Shown: positions 10,268 to 20,131 of the stretch, piece by piece | How the letters are laid out: every line of letters starts with the position of its first letter | Numbering within the stretch: the first letter of the stretch is position 1 | Source of the DNA: Ceratopteris richardii | Lineage: Eukaryota; Streptophyta; Polypodiopsida; Polypodiales; Pteridaceae | Length of the DNA stretch: 64,000 nucleotides | Assembly (NCBI GenBank): GCA_020310875.1 | Contig: CM035406.1 | Span: 227,144,942-227,208,941, forward strand | Direction: 5' to 3' | Program-made: the position numbers and the translations under genes | Notes under the pieces: generated by a model | Told to the model about the DNA's origin: nothing | The model's input: the letters and a program-made list of their open reading frames with translations, nothing else | The model's database searches: none

Positions 10268-13200
10268 TGTTAGCTCACAAAATGGTTGGTTTTTATGCAC
10301 TAACATGTTTTTATTTGGCAGAAGAATATGCTTGATTGCAGGCACTTGAAGATTTGGTCAAATATTTGATTGGAGGTATTAGGGAAATACATGGTTGATA
10401 TGAAGTATTTGGAGATTACATGGCGTTTTCTTGGTCGAAGAGGAAGGCCGTCAACATTTGGATTTCGGCTATGAAAAAAAATAAGCTTCAGGATGATCTT
10501 GGAGCGGGAGATTCATGACGACATAGTGGGAGTCTGATTGGTCTCATGGTTTGGTATTATGTTTTGGGTTGAGGGAAGCATGTGAATCATGTGGTTTTTG
10601 TTGAGTTTTGTTGCAGATGATCTAGTGAGGATTGGACTTACGATGGAGTCTCAATTTTGATTTTATGATTGGTGTTGTGATAGATGTTGGGATGATGTGT
10701 GTTTGTTGATTTTTGGTTGCAGGATAAAATGGAATAGCAGAAGAGCGGGGCATGCGTTGACATGAGCCGGTATGGAGGTGTTGGAGCCATGATCTGGTGG
10801 AGGTACTCAGAGAGGAAAAGAAATGTGTTATGTGGTAAAGGAGCCCGACATTAATTGGGGAGATGAGGATATTTACATAATGGATATGGGCAAAATGCAC
10901 TTCCTGGTTTTGAATAGATGCAAAGTGAAAGTTCTGTCCTAATGCAGTAACATTCATGAGTAGCTTAAAAGCATGTGGTAGCATTGGGGGCATTAATTGA
11001 AGGGCAGAAAGTACATGCAGATATAGCGAGGAGGGGGCTACTGAATGCTGTTGCGGTTGGTAATGCTGTGCTTGATATGTACGGCAAATGTCATGCAGTT
11101 TCAAAAGCAAAGGAAATTTTTGAGTCTTTCTCTGTTCGAAACTTGGTCACTTGGAACGCTTTACTTCATGGATATATTGAAGGCGGTCATCCATTAAAAG
11201 CAATTAGACATTTTGAAAAGATGCAGCTTGAACGCATTGATGCAGATGCTGTGACTTTTGTAGGTGGTTTAAAATCTTGCAGGGAGTTGGGTATTATTGA
11301 CAAGGGTATAGAAATCCATGTAGACATTGTACGGGGAGGCTCTTTTGAGGGGAATTTAGTAGTAGGGAATACATTAGTGGACATGTATGCTGGGTGTGGC
11401 TTGGTCAATAGAGCACGACAAGTATTTGATATGCTTCCAGCAAGAAATATAATTACATGGAATGCTTTGATGTCAGGCTATGTAGAATATGGCAGTAATG
11501 AGGAGGTGATAGATTGCCTGGAGCAGATGCGATCTGATGGTATTTTTCCTGATGTAATTACGTATATGTGCATCTTAAAAGCATTCAGCAATTTAGCCGC
11601 CACATGAAAAATTATGGAGATACATGAAGAGCTTGAAAGGCGAAGTTCATTAAAAGGAAATGTGAGTCTCAGCAATACACTGATCGATTCATATGCTAAG
11701 TGTGGGCACACAAGAGCAGAAGAAGGGGAGGAATACACTTCTTCCATGTATACTAGTCCTTATCTTTGGGGGATAATAACCACGCACTGGGGGATATAGT
11801 AAAAAGAGGGAGTTGTCTTTTATTGGAGGGAGATTCGAGACTACGAAGTTTTTTTTAGCCCGTGCTGCTCCTGGTGCGGAATCGTTTTGCAGCCGTGGAT
11901 ATGCGCATCAGAGTGCGTGGAGGAGGGCATACATTTTGAGCCTTTCTCTCTTGGGGGATGGTGTCCATGCGCAAGTGAAGAAAGTCCTGGAGGGAGCTCT
12001 CTGGCGGGTGCGAGTCTTGGCAGCTGCAGGCTCTCGCTCTGGACAGGAGGACCGAAGAAGGGGGATGGAGCATGCTCTCTTCTGGAGGGGCTGTGCCAAG
12101 GAGTGGTGGAGCTAGTCACATGCTGGAGGAAAGAAGCTCTCGAACTTGGGGAACACATACGGATGATGCTTTAGATCGTCGTAGGAGAGTGGATGCTGGG
12201 AGAACGATTTTACTGGAGAAGGAGATGGAATTCGTCAGAAACAATTCCTTAATGTGCTGAAATGCTGTAAGGTAAGATCGATCAACTTCGAAAGCAACGC
12301 ATCAGAAACAAATTATTATGCTCTCGGAAGTCTATCACAGTAAACTTTAGCATCCCCTATTTGCATGCGCCTCACTGTGTTCAAACAGTGATGAGGTATT
12401 TAATCATCTAATAAGCAAACCACCATGCATGTATTTAAAAGTGACATCTTTTTGTCGTAAGAAAAGCCACCCTTCCAATCCTGAGAAGAGAAAGATAGGT
12501 GCTACTCGTGTAAGAGCTCGCAAGCTACGGATGTATTGGTTTTTCCATGATGCTGTCGTCATTTTGTATTGCACGCAATAGATGAGTACGTTATCATTCC
12601 TCCAGGCCGAAGCAAAGTGATCTACATCGACTACGACAGTCTACTACATTCGGTTAAAATTTAATGACTGTAATGTATGTATTCCCTCTTATTCTGATGA
12701 GTCATGTACTTCAGGCCACCAGGAGGTGCATTGTAGATTCGTGAACATCGTAAATGAAATCATTTGAATGAATACATGGAGTTGTCTCTAAACAAGGGGT
12801 GAATGCCGCTTGTAGCAATTCTCATCAGATCGCTGTCGAGGGCTGCCTTGGAGCACAAAGGCGTGCTCAATATTCTCGATGTAAAGTTGGAAATTTCTAT
12901 TTGTATGTAATTCTTCCCCTATGGGTGCGCTCACGGGGTGGATCCAGGTCTAATGAAGAAATATTTTTGTTCAGAAGGGGGGGCTTTACCTCCTTCTTCT
13001 GGTGTGCATGCTCCCTCGCTCATGTAAGATCAAGAATGGAAAATTCTGGAGGGTGGAGGAGAATGCAGTAGAGAAAGGAGGAGAAAGTTAGAGATACTTT
13101 TGAAAGTATACACATTGAGATGCACAGCGCTAGTTTTTTTCTACTTTGCCAGTGACATTGACAGGAAGTAAGACCATGATAACCTGCAACACACATCATT

Positions 13201-13603
13201 GCTTCCGGTTGTCTCCATAAAAAGTTGTAAAGAATCACTTAAGCCATAGAGCAGGTCAAAGATGCTGCTTATCTCGTTTCCATGGAGGAATTGAGGTGCT
13301 TTATGAAGGCTGATACTTGAAGCTTTCCATGGGCGTCCTTATTTGTTCTCTGCATCATTTAATAGCGGAATCCTGCCCTAAAAGTTTGATTATAATGATG
13401 GAGTTATTGCCAGTGAATTTTTCAAACGTGAAATTGACCCAGAATCCATGACTGGATATAATGTCCTTGTGCTTGTATATATATTAGTAAGGCTATTAAA
13501 AAATTTTACGGGCTCTAGGTAATCCAAGTAGACCGATTCCGAGGGATTTAAACCAAATAAAGTCTCGTATAATCATTTGTTCCGTGGGCTTAGGAGCTCA
13601 ACA
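10268..13603 (+). repeat. E2 5' LTR, 3336 bp
   Basis: The LTR begins TGTTAGCTCACAAAATGG and ends TTAGGAGCTCAACA, followed by the primer site. It is unusually long for a plant element. It contains a captured PPR gene fragment (about 10916-11735). The rest, including readings at 11813-12260 and 12799-13071, shows no recognisable protein. Promoter and polyadenylation signals must lie here, but I could not place them with confidence. Confidence 0.93.
10916..11735 (+). pseudogene. PPR gene fragment inside E2 5' LTR
   Basis: From 10975 a 210-codon frame reads as tandem PLS-type pentatricopeptide repeats. Motifs include VGNAVLDMYGKC, RNLVTWNALLHGYIEGG, VVGNTLVDMYAGCG and NIITWNALMSGYVE. The homology starts earlier, at about 10916 (PNAVTF, then LKACGSIGAL), but needs frame corrections near 10945 and at the five-G run around 10985. 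It continues after the TGA at 11605-11607 into IHEELERRS..LSNTLIDSYAKCG. PPR proteins bind organellar RNA. This piece lacks the start, transit peptide and C-terminal domains, so it is a captured fragment and not a gene. Confidence 0.9.
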
Positions 13604-13629
13604 TTTTGGTGCGTCTGCCGGGAATTTGG
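13604..13629 (+). promoter_or_regulatory. E2 primer binding site
   Basis: TTTTGGTGCGTCTGCCGGGA directly follows the 5' LTR. It resembles the TGGCGCC..GCCGGGG type sites of large plant gypsy elements and is a diverged form of the E1 and G2 sites. The cognate tRNA was not determined. Confidence 0.75.
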
Positions 13630-14539
13630 CTTAGCACATCTCATCGAGAGTGCTACGAGTTCGCTTGGTGCCCCAATCGTGTGGCACAGCCAAGTCGATC
13701 CCAAATCTGCTTTGACCTTCATGAAAGAAATGGCTCAACAAAGGCAAGCCTGTGGTTTTGAGAAGACCAACATGAGGCAAATGAATTTTGGACGAAATAG
13801 AAGATGCATATATTCTCATTCGACCATGAGAGATCATGCGAACCGAGGGTGGCGATTTGGCCCGATATCAAATTATGTGAGATGCTGGTGTTGCGAGCAG
13901 ATTGGGCATATAGCCAAATATTGCCCTCGTGTATGCACCCCGTTGGATTTTGTCCCCACATGTGCGGACTGTGGGAAAAAGAGACTATGCGAGCACGTGT
14001 GTGGCTCAAAAGAAGTGATTGACCTAAAGGTCGCAACGAATGAACCAGATAGGTGTTTATCCTCCTTGTATGTGGAAGTTGACAAAGGTGGAGTTACTTC
14101 ATCGACGGAGACTGCGAGAGCAAGTGAAAGCAAGGACACTCGATCTCATGATCGAGACTTGATAGAATTTGTGAAGAGCTTGGAATGTCAAGTCAATTGG
14201 TTGCATGAGGAGCGAGATAACGAGAGGATCAAAATAGCGAAATTAGAGGAAAATCAGGAGAAAATGGCCGAGGTCCTAGGAACTTGGGAAAAGCAAGTAC
14301 GAATGTTGAAAAATGAAAACAAGGAGTGGAAAAGAGTAAACAAAAGCTGGAGGCAAGATCTTGTGAAGCCCGAGAGTGAAAATGTGGTCTGGGACTTGAG
14401 ATCCGGCTTGATGGTAGCCGACTGCTTTGGAGTTGCGATCGAAGAAGAGCTCTCAAGAGACGAGGATGACCTGATGAGGAGAGTCGAAGGAATGGAGCAT
14501 GAAAATCGAGAAGGTACAAAGCATAATCCGTCGATATAG
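13625..14539 (+). CDS. E2 gag-like ORF: zinc knuckle plus coiled coil, no capsid
   Basis: The frame is open from inside the LTR (13577) to 14539; the first ATG after the primer site is at 13721. The leader LAHLIESATSSLGAP matches E1 (LAHLIEIAMGSLGAP), but the capsid domain present in E1 is missing, apparently by deletion. A zinc knuckle CWCCEQIGHIAKYC lies at 13882-13923. After about 14150 the protein is Glu/Lys-rich with coiled-coil spacing. The frame shifts near 14500-14539 and the coiled coil goes on in other frames. It could be an RNA-binding scaffold, but no function is established, and translation is unproven. Confidence 0.6.
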   Translation, partial: FGLAHLIESATSSLGAPIVWHSQVDPKSALTFMKEMAQQRQACGFEKTNMRQMNFGRNRRCIYSHSTMRDHANRGWRFGPISNYVRCWCCEQIGHIAKYCPRVCTPLDFVPTCADCGKKRLCEHVCGSKEVIDLKVATNEPDRCLSSLYVEVDKGGVTSSTETARASESKDTRSHDRDLIEFVKSLECQVNWLHEERDNERIKIAKLEENQEKMAEVLGTWEKQVRMLKNENKEWKRVNKSWRQDLVKPESENVVWDLRSGLMVADCFGVAIEEELSRDEDDLMRRVEGMEHENREGTKHNPSI

Positions 14540-15190
14540 TGATCAAGCGGGTAAGGCATGTGACGAGTTCCACCTGGAGTTAGAAAGAATGAAGAGTGCC
14601 CAAGCAGAGAGTGATGAGAAAGTGAGACGGGTAGAAAAAGAGAATGCAAGGCTGAGTAGCAAGCTCGGTAGGTGGATGAATCAGAAAGACGATGAGACCC
14701 GAGAACGAGCAGAAGATCCGAAAGTAGGTAGAATGAGGAAGAGCTAAAAGTGATGTTGGACCAGTTAGAGGCGATAGGCGTGGAGTTAGAAAAGGTGAAG
14801 GAGTTGTCGAAAAAAGTGGATGATCTGGAAGTAGAAAATATGAGTAGAATCTGGGAGGAGAGGTCGATTCGAGAAGAGGTTGAAAAGTTGTCTGGCCAAG
14901 TCGGGAGGAGCGAGGAGGTTCCTTTGGAAATAGAAAGAAAGATGAGCCATTTAGAAGAGGAGAAGAAGAAAATGTGGGTTCGGTTCCATCAAGTGGATGA
15001 TGAGATTTTTCGACTCCAAGGCAGTGATGAGCAAAAAGAAGAAGGGATAAGGGATTTAGCTTTGAAGCTCGAGGCATTAAGAAGTGTAGTAATGAATGGT
15101 GGCCTTCCAGACCGTATCGCCTGGCTAGAGGACAATATTAGCAAGCTGTCGAATCATGTGGAATCTCTGCGAGGCAGAGGATGGAGATGA
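14499..15190 (+). pseudogene. E2 coiled-coil region, frameshifted continuation
   Basis: Two overlapping readings (14499-14747 and 14750-15190, the second without an ATG) continue the coiled coil of the preceding ORF in a different frame and then back in the first frame (NEEELKVMLDQLEAIGVEL). Residues are mostly Glu, Lys, Arg and Leu in heptads, for example KVDDLEVENMSRIWEERSI. Two frameshifts, near 14520 and 14725, separate this from the zinc-knuckle part. The original protein was probably about 500 residues. Similar sequence is found on the minus strand in E1 (8720-7704). Confidence 0.6.
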
Positions 15191-16775
15191 AAAAGAAAAA
15201 GATGATATGATGGATGCCGGTTAGGACGGCTTGAGTCTGACTAGGGTTTGCCTTGCGGATTACGAGTCTGAGATGTGAGGACGGATGGACCAAGTGTGTT
15301 GAACACTTAGGAACTAAAGTGACACTTTTTTGAGGTTTCAAGTCGACAAAGTGGTTAGTGTGTGCGGGTTTCGAGAGGAAAAGTTGACCATGGCATTAGT
15401 GGCTGAATTTTGGCTTGAGTAGCGGCAGAGAGGAGATATGTCTCATCGGGATGTCCATGGGGGATATATGTGTGTGTGTCGTGATTGGGATGGTTGGGAA
15501 AAAGTCCTTTCTTTTGTCTCCTAATTCTCGAGATGCGGGAATGAAAAGAAAATGAGAAAAATATATGTTTGTGTATGTGTGAGTGTGGCTACGCGCCTAT
15601 GTGGGCCAATAGGTGGGTGGACCCACTTTGGCCGGGTGGTCAAAGCCACGAACCGATGTCGGTTTCGCATAGGGCTAGCTGTCTGTGTGTCGCGCGCTGC
15701 GTTGGGTTGGTAGATGGGTGGAACAAACTCGATCGAGTGGTCGAGTCCACGAGTCGCATCCAGCTTCGGCGTAGGCCGGCAAGTGTGAGTAAATATGAAA
15801 AAAAAAGGATGAAAAAAGAGAGAAAAAAATGTGGAAAAAATGAATGAGAAGAATTCCTCGCTCGAGGGGGGACATAAGAGAGGTGAGAGAGCATGATGCT
15901 CGGATGGGAATATATGTGTTTGTGTTGTGGGGATTTGAGTTATGTGTGGGCTCCCGATGAAACATGTCAAATTGAAGCTTAAGCTTGGCTAGGGTTTTGG
16001 TTGCGATGTGTCTATGGAAAGCTTGGACTTGAGGGATCCAATCGTGCTAGTTGCATTGTTGTCTGCAAACCTTCCGGGAGTGTTCAGTTTGGCTCTTAGG
16101 TGGTGCAATGACTTGTGAAGTTCGGAATCGCGTCGGCGATGAGTGATCTTGTTAGAGTGAGCTCGTGTTAGGCTTGAGTGGTCTTTGCCGTGTGTCCATC
16201 AATTTAGGAGAGGTGGTGGCAACCAAGCATAGGATCTGATTGATGAACAAAAGAGCACAGAGTAGATGAAAAGGTAAGTGGGAATAGAAAACCCTAGGTG
16301 GGAAGGAAACGGGAAATGGGCGAGAGAATTTGGTTTAGAATTGGGAAGAGAAACGAGGGAGTGATCGTATAGACAAAAGAGTGTTGAAAAGGGAATGTGG
16401 GGATGCTTTTTGTTTGCATGAGTACATGGTGTGTGCAAAAAGGATGTCGAACATGCATGTGTGATGTGAGTGATGTGTGCATGTGCTCTTTCTATTCTGA
16501 CGTTATGTTTGATGAAAAAATTGATCTAATATGTTTGATGAGTTTGTAGACAGGTAGACATGGCGGTGAAGATGCGAGAAGATGGACAAAGATGGTAAGT
16601 GAAATGATTGGATTTTGGTACTGACCGATGATTGTATGAGGGTGATCGCAGGTGCTACATTGAGGAAGAAGAGAATAGGCATACAAGGTAAAGATTTGTA
16701 TTTGATGGAGTGATGATCACATGTTGGAACTGGAGTGCAGGTAGCATATCGCTCGTCGAGGACGACTTCGCAAAT
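15191..16775 (+). other. E2 internal untranslated region
   Basis: This is about 1.6 kb without a supported protein. It is purine-rich on the plus strand and homologous (inverted) to E1 5601-6900. Readings on the minus strand here are Ser/Phe/His-rich shadows of that bias. Confidence 0.6.
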
Positions 16776-16790
16776 AAGAAAAGGGGAGTA
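16776..16790 (+). promoter_or_regulatory. E2 polypurine tract
   Basis: AAGAAAAGGGGAGTA lies immediately before the 3' LTR start TGTTAGCTCA. It is the expected plus-strand primer of an LTR element. Confidence 0.88.
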
Positions 16791-19700
16791 TGTTAGCTCA
16801 CAAAATGGTTGGTTTTTATGCACTAACATGTTTTTATTTGGCAGAAGAATATGCTTGATTGCAGGCACTTGAAGATTTGGTCAAATATTTGATTGGAGGT
16901 ATTAGGGAAATACATGGTTGATATGAAGTATTTGGAGATTACATGGCGTTTTCTTGGTCGAAGAGGAAGGCCGTCAACATTTGGATTTCGGCTATGAAAA
17001 AAAATAAGCTTCAGGATGATCTTGGAGCGGGAGATTCATGACGACATAGTGGGAGTCTGATTGGTCTCATGGTTTGGTATTATGTTTTGGGTTGAGGGAA
17101 GCATGTGAATCATGTGGTTTTTGTTGAGTTTTGTTGCAGATGATCTAGTGAGGATTGGACTTACGATGGAGTCTCAATTTTGATTTTATGATTGGTGTTA
17201 TGATAGATGTTGGGATGATGTGTGTTTGTTGATTTTTGGTTGCAGGATAAAATGGAATAGCAGAAGAGCGGGGCATGCGTTGACATGAGCCGGTATGGAG
17301 GTGTTGGAGCCATGATCTGGTGGAGGTACTCAGAGAGGAAAAGAAATGTGTTATGTGGTAAAGGAGCCCGACATTAATTGGGGAGATGAGGATATTTACA
17401 TAATGGATATGGGCAAAATGCACTTCCTGGTTTTGAATAGATGCAAAGTGAAAGTTCTGTCCTAATGCAGTAACATTCATGAGCAGCTTAAAAGCATGTG
17501 GTAGCATTGGGGGCATTAATTGAAGGGCAGAAAGTACATGCAGATATAGCGAGGAGGGGGCTACTGAATGCTGTTGCGGTTGGTAATGATGTGCTTGATA
17601 TGTACGGCAAATGTCATGCAGTTTCAAAAGCAAAGGAAATTTTTGAGTCTTTCTCTGTTCGAAACTTGGTCACCTGGAACGCTTTACTTCATGGATATAT
17701 TGAAGGCGGTCATCCATTAAAAGCAATTAGACATTTTGAAAAGATGCAGCTTGAACGCATTGATGCAGATGCTGTGACTTTTGTAGGTGGTTTAAAATCT
17801 TGCAAGGAGTTGGGTATTATTGACAAGGGTATAGAAATCCATGTAGACATTGTACGGGGAGGCTCTTTTGAGGGGAATTTAGTAGTAGGGAATACATTAG
17901 TGGACATGTATGCTGGGTGTGGCTTGGTCAATAGAGCACGACAAGTATTTGATATGCTTCCAGCAAGAAATATAATTACATGGAATGCTTTGATGTCAGG
18001 CTATGTAGAATATGGCAGTAATGAGGAGGTGATAGATTGCCTGGAGCAGATGCGATCTTATGGTATTTTTCCTGATGTAATTACGTATATGTGCATCTTA
18101 AAAGCATTCAGCAATTTAGCTGCCACATGAAAAATTATGGAGATACATGAAGAGCTTGAAAGGCGAAGTTCATTAAAAGGAAATGTGAGTCTCAGCAATA
18201 CACTGATCGATTCATATGCTAAGTGTGGGCACACAAGAGCAGAAGAAGGGGAGGAATACACTTCTTCCACGTATACTAGTCCTTATCTTTGGGGGATAAT
18301 AACCACGCACTGGGGGATATAGTAAAAAGAGGGAGTTGTCTTTTATTGGAGGGAGATTCGAGACTACGAAGTTTTTTTTAGCCCGTGCTGCTCCTGGTGC
18401 GGAATCGTTCTGCAGCCGTGGATATGCGCATCAGAGTGCGTGGAGGAGGGCATACATTTTGAGCCTTTCTCTCTTGGGGGATGGTGTCCATGCGCAAGTG
18501 AAGAAAGTCCTGGAGGGAGCTCTCTGGCGGGTGCGAGTCTTGGCATCTGCAGGCTCTCGCTCTGGACAGGAGGACCGAAGAAGGGGGATGGAGCATGCTC
18601 GCTTCTGGAGGGGTTGTGCCAAGGAGTGGTGGAGCTAGTCACATGCTGGAGGAAAGAAGCTCTGGAACTTGGGGAACACATACGGATGATGCTTTAGATT
18701 GTCGTAGGAGAGTGGATGCTGGGAGAAGGATTTTACTGGAGAAGGAGATGGAATTCGTCAGAAACAATTCCTTAATGTGCTGAAATGCTGTAAGGTAAGA
18801 TCGATCAACTTCGAAAGCAACGCATCAGAAACAAATTATTATGCTCTCGGAAGTCTATCACAGTAAACTTTAGCATCCCCTATTTGCATGCGCCTCACTG
18901 TGTTCAAACAGTGATGAGGTATTTAATCATCTAATAAGCAAACCACCATGCATGTATTTAAAAGTGACATCTTTTTGTCATAAGAAAAGCCACCCTTCCA
19001 ATCCTGAGAAGAGAAAGATAGGTGCTACTCGTGTAAGAGCTCGCAAGCTACGGATGTATTGGTTTTTCCATGATGCTGTCGTCATTTTGTATTGCACGCA
19101 ATAGATGAGTACGTTATCATTCCTCCAGGCCAAAGCAAAGTGATCTACATCGACTACGACAGTCTACTACATTTGGTTAAAATTTAATGACTGTAACGTA
19201 TGTATTCCCTCTTATTCTGATGAGTCATGTACTTCAGGCCACCAGGAGGTGCATTGTAGATTCGTGAACATCGTAAATGAAATCATTTGAATGAATACAT
19301 GGAGTTGTCTCTAAACAAGGGGTGAATGCCGCTTGTAGCAATTCTCATCAGATCGCTGTCGAGGGCTGCCTTGGAGCACAAAGGCGTGCTCAATATTCTC
19401 GATGTAAAGTTGGAAATTTCTATTTGTATGTAATTCTTCCCCTATGGGTGCGCTCACGGGGTGGATCCAGGTCTAATGAAGAAATATTTTTGTTCAGAAG
19501 GGGGGGCTTTACCTCCTTCTTCTGGTGTGCATGCTCCCTCGCTCATGTAAGATCGAGAATGGAAAATTCTGGAGGGTGGAGGAGAATGCAGTAGAGAAAG
19601 GAGGAGAAAGTTAGAGATACTTTTGAAAGTATACACATTGAGATGCACAGCGCTAGTTTTTTTCTACTTTGCCAGTGACATTGACAGGAAGTAAGACCAT

Positions 19701-20126
19701 GATAACCTGCAACACACATCATTGCTTCCGGTTGTCTCCATAAAAAGCTGTAAAGAATCACTTAAGCCATAGAGCAGGTCAAAGATGCTGCTTATCTCGT
19801 TTCCATGGAGGAATTGAGGTGCTTTATGAAGGCTGATACTTGAAGCTTTCCATGGGCGTCCTTATTTGTTCTCTGCATCATTTAATAGTGGAATCCTGCC
19901 CTAAAAGTTTGATTATAATGATGGAGTTATTGCCAGTGAATTTTTCAAACGTGACATTGACCCAGAATCCATGACTGGATATAATGTCCTTGTGCTTGTA
20001 TATATATTAGTAAGGCTATTAAAAATTTTTACGGGCTCTAGGTAATCCAAGTAGACCGATTCCGAGGGATTTAAACCAAATAAAGTCTCGTATAATCATT
20101 TGTTCCGTGGGCTTAGGAGCTCAACA
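16791..20126 (+). repeat. E2 3' LTR, 3336 bp
   Basis: This copy has the same length as the 5' LTR and is collinear with it at an offset of 6523. Differences are scattered single-base changes with no net indel. It ends GCTCAACA and is followed by the target duplication CTCCT at 20127-20131. Confidence 0.93.
17439..18258 (+). pseudogene. PPR gene fragment inside E2 3' LTR
   Basis: This is the LTR-duplicated copy of the PPR fragment at 10916-11735, with the same frameshift and the same internal TGA (18128-18130). In the 210-codon frame (17498-18130) it differs at only about five sites: three change an amino acid (GNAV to GNDV, CREL to CKEL, RSDG to RSYG) and two are silent. There is no sign of constraint on the protein since insertion. 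Confidence 0.9.
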
Positions 20127-20131
20127 CTCCT
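20127..20131. repeat. E2 target site duplication, right copy
   Basis: CTCCT matches 10263-10267. After it the E1 LTR resumes (TTTTTCGATCCCCAATAGGA). Confidence 0.93.

Larger units (their letters stand above)
10268..20126 (+). mobile_element. E2: complete, young gag-only LTR retrotransposon
   Basis: E2 has two direct LTRs of exactly 3336 bp (10268-13603 and 16791-20126), both TGTTAGCTCA..GCTCAACA, flanked by CTCCT on each side. The internal region is only 3187 bp: primer site, a zinc-knuckle and coiled-coil reading, a long untranslated part and a polypurine tract. By eye I count about 24 differences between the LTRs (about 99.3% identity), which implies recent insertion. There is no capsid domain, protease, RT, RNase H or integrase, so movement needed helper proteins. 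It is inserted in the 5' LTR of E1, in opposite orientation. Confidence 0.93.

Noticed and set aside
11813..12260. Several overlapping ORFs of 60-105 codons in the E2 LTR (also at 18336-18783)
   Set aside because: They overlap in all frames, match no family and are conserved only because the LTR is duplicated.
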